DNA of 64,000 bases. Origin: Actinomycetes bacterium (GTDB lineage Bacteria; Actinomycetota; Acidimicrobiia; Acidimicrobiales; Acidimicrobilacustridaceae). Every line of letters begins with the position of its first letter. Position 1 is the stretch's first letter. The notes beneath the pieces are model-generated. The model was given only the letters and a program-made list of their open reading frames with translations, had not been told where the DNA came from and searched no databases. Position numbers and translations under genes: made by a program. Positions 55,188-62,024 of the stretch are shown here, piece after piece. The stretch covers positions 1 to 64,000 of the forward strand of contig JAKOVR010000167.1 in the NCBI GenBank assembly GCA_029782025.1, given 5' to 3'.

Positions 55188-55193
55188 ACTGTA
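55188..55193 (-). promoter_or_regulatory. -10 TACAGT for P450, leadered
   Basis: On the minus strand TACAGT lies 47 nt before ATG 55140, and the operator dyad (55202-55215) occupies its -35 region. Confidence 0.45.
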
Positions 55194-55201
55194 CACAGTT
55201 C

Positions 55202-55215
55202 TGAACCAAGGTTCA
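55202..55215. promoter_or_regulatory. Operator candidate TGAACCAAGGTTCA between divergent genes
   Basis: A perfect TGAAC-N4-GTTCA dyad lies upstream of both the P450 (minus) and the amidohydrolase (plus). Extra half-sites GTTCTGAAC and CTGAAC flank it. It is the second of three copies of the motif. Confidence 0.6.
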
Positions 55216-55256
55216 CTTCTCTGAACTATGACTCGACATCAGGGGCGCGGAGGTCC

Positions 55257-55262
55257 TACATT
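55257..55262 (+). promoter_or_regulatory. -10 TACATT with -35-like TCGACA for amidohydrolase
   Basis: TCGACA at 55233-55238, 18 nt, TACATT. A 32-nt leader with GAAGGAG precedes ATG 55295. Confidence 0.5.
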
Positions 55263-55294
55263 GGTCCCGACCGAGCCGCGCCGAAGGAGCCCGC

Positions 55295-56569
55295 ATGCAG
55301 CCCGAAGACATGATCCTCGTGAGCGTCGACGACCACGTGGTGGAGCCGCCGGACCTGTTCGAGGGTCGGCTCCCGGCCCAGTACGCCGACCGCGTCCCCT
55401 ATGTGCGGAGGAAGTCGAGCGGGGTCGACGTGTGGATGTACGAGGGGCAGCAGATCGCCAACCTCGCCATCAACGCCGTGGCCGGTCGTCCCAAGGAGGA
55501 GTACGGGATCGACCCCACCAGCTACGACGACATCCGCAAGGGCTGCTGGGACGTCCACGAGCGGGTGAAGGACATGAGCGCGGCCGGCGTGCTCGGCTCG
55601 ATGTGCTTCCCGTCCTTCCCCGGTTTCTGCGGCCGGCTCTTCGCCACCTCGGAGGACAAGGACTACGCCGCCGCCGTGCTGCGGGCCTACAACGACTGGC
55701 ACATCGACGAGTGGTGCGGCAGCTACCCCGACCGCTTCATGCCGCTGGCCCTGCCGGCGATGTGGAGCGCGGAGGAGACGGCGGCAGAGGTGCGGCGGGT
55801 GGCCGAGAAGGGCTGCCACGCCCTCACCTTCTCGGAGAACCCGGCCGTGCTCGGCTACCCGTCCCTCCACGACACCTACTGGGACCCGGTGTGGGCAGCC
55901 TGCGCCGACACCGGCACCGTGCCCTGCATGCACATCGGGTCGTCGTCCCAGCTGGTGGTCACCGCGCCCGACGCGCCGGCCGACGTGATGATCACCCTCC
56001 AGCCGCTCAACCTGGTGCAGTGCGCCACCGACCTGGTGTGGTCGGGCATCTTCCTGCGCTTCCCCTCGCTGAAGATCGCGCTCTCCGAGGGCGGCATCGG
56101 GTGGATCCCCTACTTCCTCGAGCGCATCGACCGGACCTACGACCGGCACCGGGCCTGGACGGGGCAGGACCTGAAGGGCCAGCTGCCCAGCCAGATCTTC
56201 AAGGACCATGTGATCACCTGCTTCATCTCCGACGGGGCCGGGATCCGCAACCGCCACGACATCGGCGTGGACATCATCACCTGGGAGATGGACTACCCCC
56301 ATTCGGATGCGGCGTGGCCCCGTGCCGCCGAGGAGGTCTGGGACGAGATCGGCGACCTGCCCGACGCCGAGATCGACGCCATCACCCACGGCAACGCCAT
56401 GCGGCTGTTCGACTTCGACCCCTTCGCCGTCCGGCCCCGCGAGCAGTGCACGGTCGGGGCCCTGCGGGCCGAGGCCGCCGACCACGACGTCACCATCCGC
56501 TCGTCGGGCCAGGTCATGCGCGAAGGCCCGCTGACCGCCGCCGCCATCCAGGCCAAGGCCACCGCCTGA
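55295..56569 (+). CDS. Amidohydrolase (PF04909/ACMSD-like)
   Basis: The 424-residue TIM-barrel protein has the N-terminal metal-binding start SVDDHVVEPPDLFEGR and a barrel signature with GSMCFPSFPGFCGR. The catalytic-site segments are HIGSSSQLV, GGIGWIPYFLERID and WEMDYPHSDAAWP near residue 330. Family members cleave or decarboxylate aromatic and heteroaromatic acids (for example aminocarboxymuconate semialdehyde and resorcylate decarboxylases) or hydrolyse cyclic amides. The DxH/D pattern is partly altered (DDH), so zinc content is uncertain. A role in a CoA-dependent aromatic or terpenoid pathway is inferred from the shared operator with the P450 and ligase genes. GAAGGAG supports the start. 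Confidence 0.85.
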   Translation: MQPEDMILVSVDDHVVEPPDLFEGRLPAQYADRVPYVRRKSSGVDVWMYEGQQIANLAINAVAGRPKEEYGIDPTSYDDIRKGCWDVHERVKDMSAAGVLGSMCFPSFPGFCGRLFATSEDKDYAAAVLRAYNDWHIDEWCGSYPDRFMPLALPAMWSAEETAAEVRRVAEKGCHALTFSENPAVLGYPSLHDTYWDPVWAACADTGTVPCMHIGSSSQLVVTAPDAPADVMITLQPLNLVQCATDLVWSGIFLRFPSLKIALSEGGIGWIPYFLERIDRTYDRHRAWTGQDLKGQLPSQIFKDHVITCFISDGAGIRNRHDIGVDIITWEMDYPHSDAAWPRAAEEVWDEIGDLPDAEIDAITHGNAMRLFDFDPFAVRPREQCTVGALRAEAADHDVTIRSSGQVMREGPLTAAAIQAKATA

Positions 56570-56572
56570 CCC

Positions 56573-56601
56573 GACACCCCCGCCCTCCCGGCCGGGGTGT
56601 C
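56573..56601. terminator. 8-bp hairpin between convergent genes
   Basis: GACACCCC (56573-56580) pairs with GGGGTGTC (56594-56601) across 13 nt. It fills the gap between the amidohydrolase and alpha/beta hydrolase stops, overlapping the latter. Confidence 0.45.
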
Positions 56602-57481
56602 ACCCCGCGCAGGTCGGGCCCAGGTGGGCGTCGAGGAAGGCCACGAGCTCGTCGGCGTAGGGGCCCGGGCCGCTCCACTGCGGGTCGAGGTGGTCCACGC
56701 CGTGGTGCAGGACCAGCGAGGTCGGGCCGGCCGAGGTCGCGGCGGCCAGCACGGCCCGGCTCTGCTCGACCGGCACGATGTCGTCGGCGTCGCCGGCCAC
56801 CACGAGGAGCGGGCCCCGCACCGTGCCGATGCGGTCGATGGTGCGGAACTGCTCGTGGACGAGGAGGCCGGTGGGGTAGATCCGCACCCGGACGGCGGCG
56901 GCGTCGGCCACGGAGGTGAACGGGGAGCGGAGGACGAGGGCCGCGGGCGGCCGCTCGGTGGCCAGCCGGGTGGCCACGCCGGTGCCGAGCGATTCCCCGA
57001 CGTAGGCCACCCGGGCCGGATCCACGTCCGGTCGGGCGGCGAGGTGCGCGACCGCCGCCCGGGCGTCGGCGGCCATGCCGTCGTCGGTGGGCCGGCCGGG
57101 GTTCCCGCCGTAGCCGCGGTAGTCGGTCAGGAGCACCACGTAGCCGCGGCCGGCGAGCACGGTGGCGAGGGCGGCCAGGTTCGACCGGTCGCCGGCGGCG
57201 CCGTGGAAGAGGGCCACGGCGGCGCGGCGGCAGGCCGGCACCGACCGGGGCCCGGTCGGGATCTCCCACACGCGGAGGACGAGGCCGTCGTCGGTGGTGA
57301 CCGTCACCTCCTCACCGCCCACCAGCACCGCGCCGACCGGCGGGGCCGGGCCGCCGGTCAGGAAGATGATCCGGTCCTGGGAGAGGGTCAACGTGGCGCC
57401 AGCGGCCAGGTAGGCGACGACGGCGACGACACCGATCCGGCCGAGCACTCGCTTCCATCGGCGGGTCGGGCGGCGTTCCAC
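56600..57481 (-). CDS. Alpha/beta hydrolase with N-terminal signal anchor
   Basis: The 293-residue protein has one N-terminal hydrophobic helix (IGVVAVVAYLAAGA, about residues 16-29) and an ABHD12/13-like hydrolase fold. The nucleophile motif GESLGTG (Ser near residue 162), AGDADDIVP with the acid Asp and HHGVDHLDP with the catalytic His form the triad. Homologues cleave esters, thioesters or lipids at the membrane. GTG 57481 gives a short basic head (ERRPTRRWKR) before the helix and is preferred to a longer GTG at 57547 in the same frame. It converges on the amidohydrolase gene. Confidence 0.78.
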   Translation of the reverse strand: MERRPTRRWKRVLGRIGVVAVVAYLAAGATLTLSQDRIIFLTGGPAPPVGAVLVGGEEVTVTTDDGLVLRVWEIPTGPRSVPACRRAAVALFHGAAGDRSNLAALATVLAGRGYVVLLTDYRGYGGNPGRPTDDGMAADARAAVAHLAARPDVDPARVAYVGESLGTGVATRLATERPPAALVLRSPFTSVADAAAVRVRIYPTGLLVHEQFRTIDRIGTVRGPLLVVAGDADDIVPVEQSRAVLAAATSAGPTSLVLHHGVDHLDPQWSGPGPYADELVAFLDAHLGPTCAG

Positions 57482-57599
57482 GGGCCCACCGTGGGGCCGG
57501 CCGGGGGCGAAGGCAAGCGATCTCCGCTGGGCCGCCGTGACCTGCACCGGATCTGCACGGGTCGGGCTGCCGGCGGCGGCGGTCGGGGCGGTGGTGGCG

Positions 57600-58901
57600 C
57601 TAGCTGCGGGGGATGTCGGCCCAGGCCGCGCCCCGCCATGGATCGGGTTCGCGGGGCAGGCCGAGCACCTGCTCGCCGATGGTGTTCTTCTGCACCTCGG
57701 TGGTGCCGCCCTCGATGGTGTTGGCCCGGCTGCGCAGGAACCCGAAGACCAGCCGGTGGCTGTCGTCGTCGCCGGGCTCGTGGGCGAGGGAGGTGAGGCC
57801 GGCCACGTCGACCCACGCCTCCTGCAGCGCGACGTTGTGGCGCGTCTGGAGCAGCTTGCCCACCGAGCTCTCCGGCCCGGGTGGCCGGCCGGCCTTGCGC
57901 TGCCCCCGCGCCCGCAGGTTCGTCCACGAGAGGGTCTGCTTCTGGGACCAGAGCTGCATCAGCCGCTGCCGGACGAGCGGATCGGCCCAGGCCGGGCTCG
58001 GGCCCTCCTTGGCCCGGGCGATGAGGCGTTCCACCGAGCGCCCCCCGAGGTTGTCGACCCCGGCGCCCGAGCCCGCGCCCGAGATCATCTGGCGCTCGCC
58101 CGAGAGGGTGGTGCGGGCCACCCGCCAGCCCTCGTCGACCGGGCCGATGCGGTCGGCGTCGGGGACGACGGCGTCGTCGAGGAACACCTCGTTGAACTCG
58201 GTGTCGCCGTTGATCTGGCGGAGCGAGCGCACGTCCACGCCGGGCTGGCGGAGGTCGATGGCGAAGTAGGTGATCCCCTCGCGCTTGGGTTTGGCCGGGT
58301 CGGTGCGGGCCAGCAGCATGCCCATCTCGGAGTGGTGGGCCCAGGTGCTCCACACCTTCTGGCCCGTCACCAGCCAGCGGTCGGGGTGGGCGGGGTCGCG
58401 CACGGCGCGGGTGGCCAGCGACGGCAGATCGCTGCCGGCGCCCGGTTCGCTGAACAGCTGGCACCACCGCTCCTCGTTGCGGACGATGCGGGGCAGGAAG
58501 CGGGCCTTCTGCTCGTCGGTGCCCCATTGCAGCAGGGTGGTCCCGGCCAGGTTGATGCCGAGGATGTTGAGCCGGCCCAGGTTGTAGGGCGCGAGGACCT
58601 CCTCGATGGCGCGGGCCAGCGGGGTGCCCACCCCGAGCCCGCCATACTCGCGGGGCCACATGGCCACGGCCAGGCCCGAATCGGCGAAGGCCGGATACCA
58701 GGCCTCGTAGGCGGCGCGGGGCCGCACCTCGCGCAGGGCGACCACGCCGCCGCGCTCGGCCGCGGCGCGCCATTCTTTCGGCATCGCGGCGCGGAGCCAG
58801 TCGCGCACGACGTCCTGGGCCACGGCTGGCTCGGTGCCGGCGTCGATGGGTACCCGGCGGGCCAGCCAGGAGGCGAGGTCGATCGGGGACGGGGTGCTCA
58901 C
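57600..58901 (-). CDS. Acyl-CoA dehydrogenase
   Basis: The 433-residue flavoprotein has the segments SGLAVAMWPREYGGLGVGT, WCQLFSEPGAGSDLPSLATR, TGQKVWSTWAHHSEMGMLLA and the C-terminal IEGGTTEVQKNTIGEQVLGL. The Glu in IEGGT occupies, with one residue shift, the position of the medium-chain-type catalytic Glu. The length of 433 is slightly long for the family. The GTG start overlaps the stop of the acyl-CoA synthetase by 4 bp (GTGA), so the ligase and dehydrogenase are coupled and likely act in sequence on one acid. Confidence 0.9.
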   Translation of the reverse strand: MSTPSPIDLASWLARRVPIDAGTEPAVAQDVVRDWLRAAMPKEWRAAAERGGVVALREVRPRAAYEAWYPAFADSGLAVAMWPREYGGLGVGTPLARAIEEVLAPYNLGRLNILGINLAGTTLLQWGTDEQKARFLPRIVRNEERWCQLFSEPGAGSDLPSLATRAVRDPAHPDRWLVTGQKVWSTWAHHSEMGMLLARTDPAKPKREGITYFAIDLRQPGVDVRSLRQINGDTEFNEVFLDDAVVPDADRIGPVDEGWRVARTTLSGERQMISGAGSGAGVDNLGGRSVERLIARAKEGPSPAWADPLVRQRLMQLWSQKQTLSWTNLRARGQRKAGRPPGPESSVGKLLQTRHNVALQEAWVDVAGLTSLAHEPGDDDSHRLVFGFLRSRANTIEGGTTEVQKNTIGEQVLGLPREPDPWRGAAWADIPRS

Positions 58902-60409
58902 GTCGGGGCTCCGGGGTCGGGCGGGCCGGCGGGGGCGGTCGGGAGCAGGTCCCGGCGGACCACCTTGCCGACGTCGTTGCGGGGGAGGGCGGCGATGGTC
59001 TCGTAGCGGACCGGCACCTTGTAGGCGGCCAGCGCGTCGCGGCAGTGCGCGTCGAGCACCTCGGGGGACGGGGGGCTCGACGGGTCGGCGGGGACGACGA
59101 AGGCCCACGGCACCTGACCGAGCCGCTCGTCGGGCGCGCCGACCACGGCCGCGTCGGCCACGGCGGGGTGCCGGCGCAGCACCTCCTCGACGTCGTCGGG
59201 CCACACCTTCATCCCGCCCCGGTTGATGAGATCGGACACCCGCCCCGTGATCCAGACGAACCCGTCGTCGTCGATGCGGGCGATGTCGCCGGTGCGGAGG
59301 TGGCCGTCGGGCCGGGTCCGGTCGGCCAGCGCCGGGTCGTGGTCGGGCGTGATCATCGACGGGGCCCGGACGCAGAGCTCGCCCTGGCCTCCTTCGTCGG
59401 GCTCGAGGATGTAGGCCGACACGCCGGGATGGGGCCGTCCGACGGCGCCGAGCTTGGTGGCCCCGAAGGCTCGGGTGTCGGCCGCCGTCCACCCGATCAC
59501 CTCGCCGCCGAGCTCGGTCTGCCCGTAGGCGTTGAGCACGGTGACGCCGAAGCGTTCGTGGAAGCGCCTCGCCTGATGGACCGACAGCGGGGCGGTGATC
59601 GACCGCACCATGCGGAGCGGCGCCAGGTCGGTGACGGTGGGATCGTCGTTCAGCGCCGTCATCATGGCCGGGGCGAGCACCGTGCTCTTGATGCCGTGGT
59701 CCCGCACCGCGGCGGCGAAGCCGGCGGTGGTGAACGGATCGAGGAGGACGACGGGGTTGCCGGCCCGGAAGGCGAACAGCACCTGGTAGATGCCGGCCCA
59801 CAGGCACAGCGGGACCGGCACGAGGTTCGGCACGGGTGGCCGATCCGGATCGGGGCCGGGCGCGGCGTCGGGTCCGCGGAGGGAACGAAGGACGGTGTCG
59901 ATGCCGTTGAGGACGTTGGCGTGCGACAGCTCCACGGGTTTGGGGGCGCCGGTCGTGCCCGAGGTGGTGAGCACCAGGGCGATGTCGCCGGCGGAGCGAT
60001 CCCGGTCCGCCGGCGACGACGCCGGGCTCGGGACGCGGCTCGCCGTCCATGTGCCCGCGGGGGTGGGCGTGAGGGCGAGGGTGGCGCCGGCCCGTTCGAC
60101 GTGGGCCCGACGCTCGCCCGGGGTGAGACGGGGATTGACGGGCACGGCGACCCGTCCCGCCTGCCACACCCCGAACAGCGCGGCGACGAACGCGGCGGAG
60201 CCGGGGGCCTCGATGGCGACCCGCTCGCAGTCGCCGCCCGGATCGGCGGTCGCGATCGTGGCGGCGGCTTCCGCGGCCGCGGCCACGACCTCGGTGAAGG
60301 TCCACGACACGCCCGTCAACGGGTCGAACACGGCGGGTCGATCGCCCGCCGGCGCGGCGGGCAGCGCGGCCAGGACCCCCAGAGGGCCTGGTTCTGAACC
60401 GTCGTTCAC
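58898..60409 (-). CDS. Acyl-CoA synthetase (AMP-forming)
   Basis: The 503-residue ANL ligase has the loop LVLTTSGTTGAPKPVELSHA near residue 143, AYGQTELGGEVIG near residue 294, the hinge RTGDIARIDDDGFVWITGRV near residue 373 and the C-terminal lysine in LPRNDVGKVVRRDL near residue 485. It likely activates an aromatic, fatty or terpenoid carboxylate. The GTG 60409 start is fixed by TAGATT 7 nt upstream; the TGAAC-type operator lies on the first codons (60395-60408), so a bound repressor would block elongation or initiation. It heads a two-gene operon with the dehydrogenase. Confidence 0.88.
   Translation of the reverse strand: MNDGSEPGPLGVLAALPAAPAGDRPAVFDPLTGVSWTFTEVVAAAAEAAATIATADPGGDCERVAIEAPGSAAFVAALFGVWQAGRVAVPVNPRLTPGERRAHVERAGATLALTPTPAGTWTASRVPSPASSPADRDRSAGDIALVLTTSGTTGAPKPVELSHANVLNGIDTVLRSLRGPDAAPGPDPDRPPVPNLVPVPLCLWAGIYQVLFAFRAGNPVVLLDPFTTAGFAAAVRDHGIKSTVLAPAMMTALNDDPTVTDLAPLRMVRSITAPLSVHQARRFHERFGVTVLNAYGQTELGGEVIGWTAADTRAFGATKLGAVGRPHPGVSAYILEPDEGGQGELCVRAPSMITPDHDPALADRTRPDGHLRTGDIARIDDDGFVWITGRVSDLINRGGMKVWPDDVEEVLRRHPAVADAAVVGAPDERLGQVPWAFVVPADPSSPPSPEVLDAHCRDALAAYKVPVRYETIAALPRNDVGKVVRRDLLPTAPAGPPDPGAPT
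60395..60408. promoter_or_regulatory. Operator candidate TGAACCGTCGTTCA within the 5' end of the ligase gene
   Basis: The 14-bp dyad is identical to that at 37913 and overlaps the start region of the acyl-CoA synthetase gene. A second, overlapping perfect palindrome, TTCACAATTGTGAA (60405-60418), covers the start codon and reaches into the -10. Confidence 0.6.
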
Positions 60410-60416
60410 AATTGTG

Positions 60417-60422
60417 AATCTA
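60417..60422 (-). promoter_or_regulatory. -10 TAGATT, leaderless start of acyl-CoA synthetase
   Basis: On the minus strand TAGATT stands 7 nt before GTG 60409. The palindrome TTCACAATTGTGAA overlaps both. Confidence 0.55.
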
Positions 60423-60480
60423 GTGTCGACCCGCGCCGGGCGCCATGCGGCGACGGCGAAGGGGCCTCGGCGGGCCGGTT

Positions 60481-60504
60481 GGCCGGTCGGCCGGTCGGCC
60501 GGTC
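60481..60504. repeat. Three tandem GGCCGGTC units
   Basis: Three exact 8-bp units GGCCGGTC end within the stop codon of the lipoprotein gene (60503-60505), which can fold as a small hairpin. It may act as a terminator or be slippage-prone. Confidence 0.6.
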
Positions 60505-61039
60505 AGATCACCCGGACGGTGACCTTGAACTGCTTGCCCGGCGACCCGTCCTTCTTGGCCGAGCTGAAGGTGACCGTGGCCGAGCCCGGCTGTCCGGCCT
60601 TGTACACGCCGACGAGCACGGTGGGCTTGCCCTCGGCCGGGGCCGGATCGGTGCGCAACCCGGTGGCCTGCACCTGCTCGCCGGTGATGTCGGCCTTCCA
60701 GGTGAACTCGCCGGCGAGGTCGTTCTCGACGTGGAGCTCGAAGGTGTCGCCGGCCACCACGTCGACGCTGACGTCGGTGGACACGTCGAACGCCTTCACC
60801 GTCCCGACCGGCCCGGTGATCGTGGTGCCCGGTGCGGCAGTGGCGGGCGGGGCGGTGGTGGGCGGCGGCTTGCGGGTGGTGGTCGTGCCGGCCCGCGTGG
60901 TGACGGTGCCGCCGGAGGGCGGCAGCGTGCCCTCGGCCACGGTGTCGGGTGTGACCGGTTGGCGAGCGCAGGCCACGGCGAGGGTGCCGGCGCCCACGAG
61001 GAGGGCGGCGACAGCGGCACGGGCACGGGCGGGGGGCAC
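60503..61039 (-). CDS. Lipoprotein, possible chagasin-like (I42) beta-sandwich
   Basis: The 178-residue protein has a signal peptide ending in the lipobox LAVAC (Cys24) and a Thr/Pro linker (about residues 40-75). Its C-terminal beta-rich domain shows VDVVAGDTFELHVEND, AGEFTWKADI and KAGQPGSATVTFSSA. This layout resembles the I42/chagasin peptidase inhibitor pattern, in which the NPTTG loop would be EFTW here, so an inhibitor role is only a suggestion. The GTG 61039 start is set by TATTGT 7 nt upstream. The gene diverges from the FkbM methyltransferase. Confidence 0.65.
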   Translation of the reverse strand: MPPARARAAVAALLVGAGTLAVACARQPVTPDTVAEGTLPPSGGTVTTRAGTTTTRKPPPTTAPPATAAPGTTITGPVGTVKAFDVSTDVSVDVVAGDTFELHVENDLAGEFTWKADITGEQVQATGLRTDPAPAEGKPTVLVGVYKAGQPGSATVTFSSAKKDGSPGKQFKVTVRVI

Positions 61040-61046
61040 GGCCGGC

Positions 61047-61052
61047 ACAATA
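61047..61052 (-). promoter_or_regulatory. -10 TATTGT, leaderless start of lipoprotein
   Basis: On the minus strand TATTGT stands 7 nt before GTG 61039. Confidence 0.5.
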
Positions 61053-61120
61053 CGACGGCGGGCCGTCCGGGGTCGGGCACCGGTCGGGGGCGCCTCGTCC
61101 GGGGGGAGGCGCTCGGGCAC

Positions 61121-61126
61121 TACGAT
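61121..61126 (+). promoter_or_regulatory. -10 TACGAT before FkbM gene, short leader
   Basis: TACGAT lies 33 nt before ATG 61160. No AGGAG-like site follows it, so the start could be earlier or translation weak. Confidence 0.35.
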
Positions 61127-61159
61127 GCGTCGCCCCCGACCCGTCGAACGCGAGTGCCG

Positions 61160-62011
61160 ATGCCGCTGCCCACCACCCGAGGGGTCACCACCGTCGTGGC
61201 CCACGTGTGGCGCCACCCGTCCAACCGGGGGCAGCGGGTGGCGCGCCTGGTGGGGGTGGTCCGGTTCCAGGTCCGAGCCCGCGTCCGCAAGGCGCCGACG
61301 ACGATCCGCTTCGGTACCCGGTCACGGCTCGTCGCCCGCCTCGACAACGCGTCGTCGAAGCGGGCGGTGTACTACGCCCGTCCCGATCACGCCGAGATGC
61401 GGGCGTGGGAACAGCGCCTCGGGCCGGGTGCGCTGTTCGTCGACGTCGGCGCGAACGTCGGCCTCTACTCGCTGCTGGCCCTCGACGCTGGCGCGGAGGT
61501 GATCGCCTGCGAACCGGTGGCGGCGTCCCGCGACCAGCTCGAGGCCAACCTGGCCCTGAACGACTATGCCGCGACCGTGCTCCCCGTCGCCGTCGGTGCG
61601 GCGCCCGGGCAGGCCACCATGGCTGGCCCGGACCTGAACCGGATGCACCTCGCCCCGGGGGGGGAGTCGGCTGGATCCCTGTCGGTCGATCGCACGGTGG
61701 AGGTGCGGACGCTCGACGACATCCTCGGGTCGCGGGTGGCCGATGGCGTGAAGATCGACGTCGAGGGCGCCGAGCGGCTGGTGCTCGAAGGAGGCCGCGA
61801 GGCCCTGGCCGAGCACCGCATCCGTCTCCTGCAGCTGGAGTGGAACCGGTGCTCGGAGTCGCTCCTCGGCGAGGACCGCGCCCCGGTCGTCGAGCTGCTC
61901 CGTGCTGCCGGGTACGAGCTGTGTCGGCCCACGGCCGACGGGGATCTGCGGCCCGTGACCGATCTCGACTACGGCCCCGACATGTTCGCCCGACCGGTGG
62001 GAGGCGACTGA
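61160..62011 (+). CDS. FkbM family methyltransferase
   Basis: The 283-residue protein has a basic N-terminal region and the FkbM-type methyltransferase core: GALFVDVGANVGLYSLLALD near residue 95, EVIACEPVAASRDQLEANLA, and VDGVKIDVEGAERLVLEGGR-like motif near residue 195. Such enzymes O-methylate sugars or other hydroxyls and are common in surface polysaccharide and lipopolysaccharide loci. The O-antigen ligase-like gene begins 13 bp after its stop, consistent with a polysaccharide operon. The N-terminal basic part may be a membrane-associating extension. Confidence 0.82.
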   Translation: MPLPTTRGVTTVVAHVWRHPSNRGQRVARLVGVVRFQVRARVRKAPTTIRFGTRSRLVARLDNASSKRAVYYARPDHAEMRAWEQRLGPGALFVDVGANVGLYSLLALDAGAEVIACEPVAASRDQLEANLALNDYAATVLPVAVGAAPGQATMAGPDLNRMHLAPGGESAGSLSVDRTVEVRTLDDILGSRVADGVKIDVEGAERLVLEGGREALAEHRIRLLQLEWNRCSESLLGEDRAPVVELLRAAGYELCRPTADGDLRPVTDLDYGPDMFARPVGGD

Positions 62012-62024
62012 GGGCTGTGCCAAG

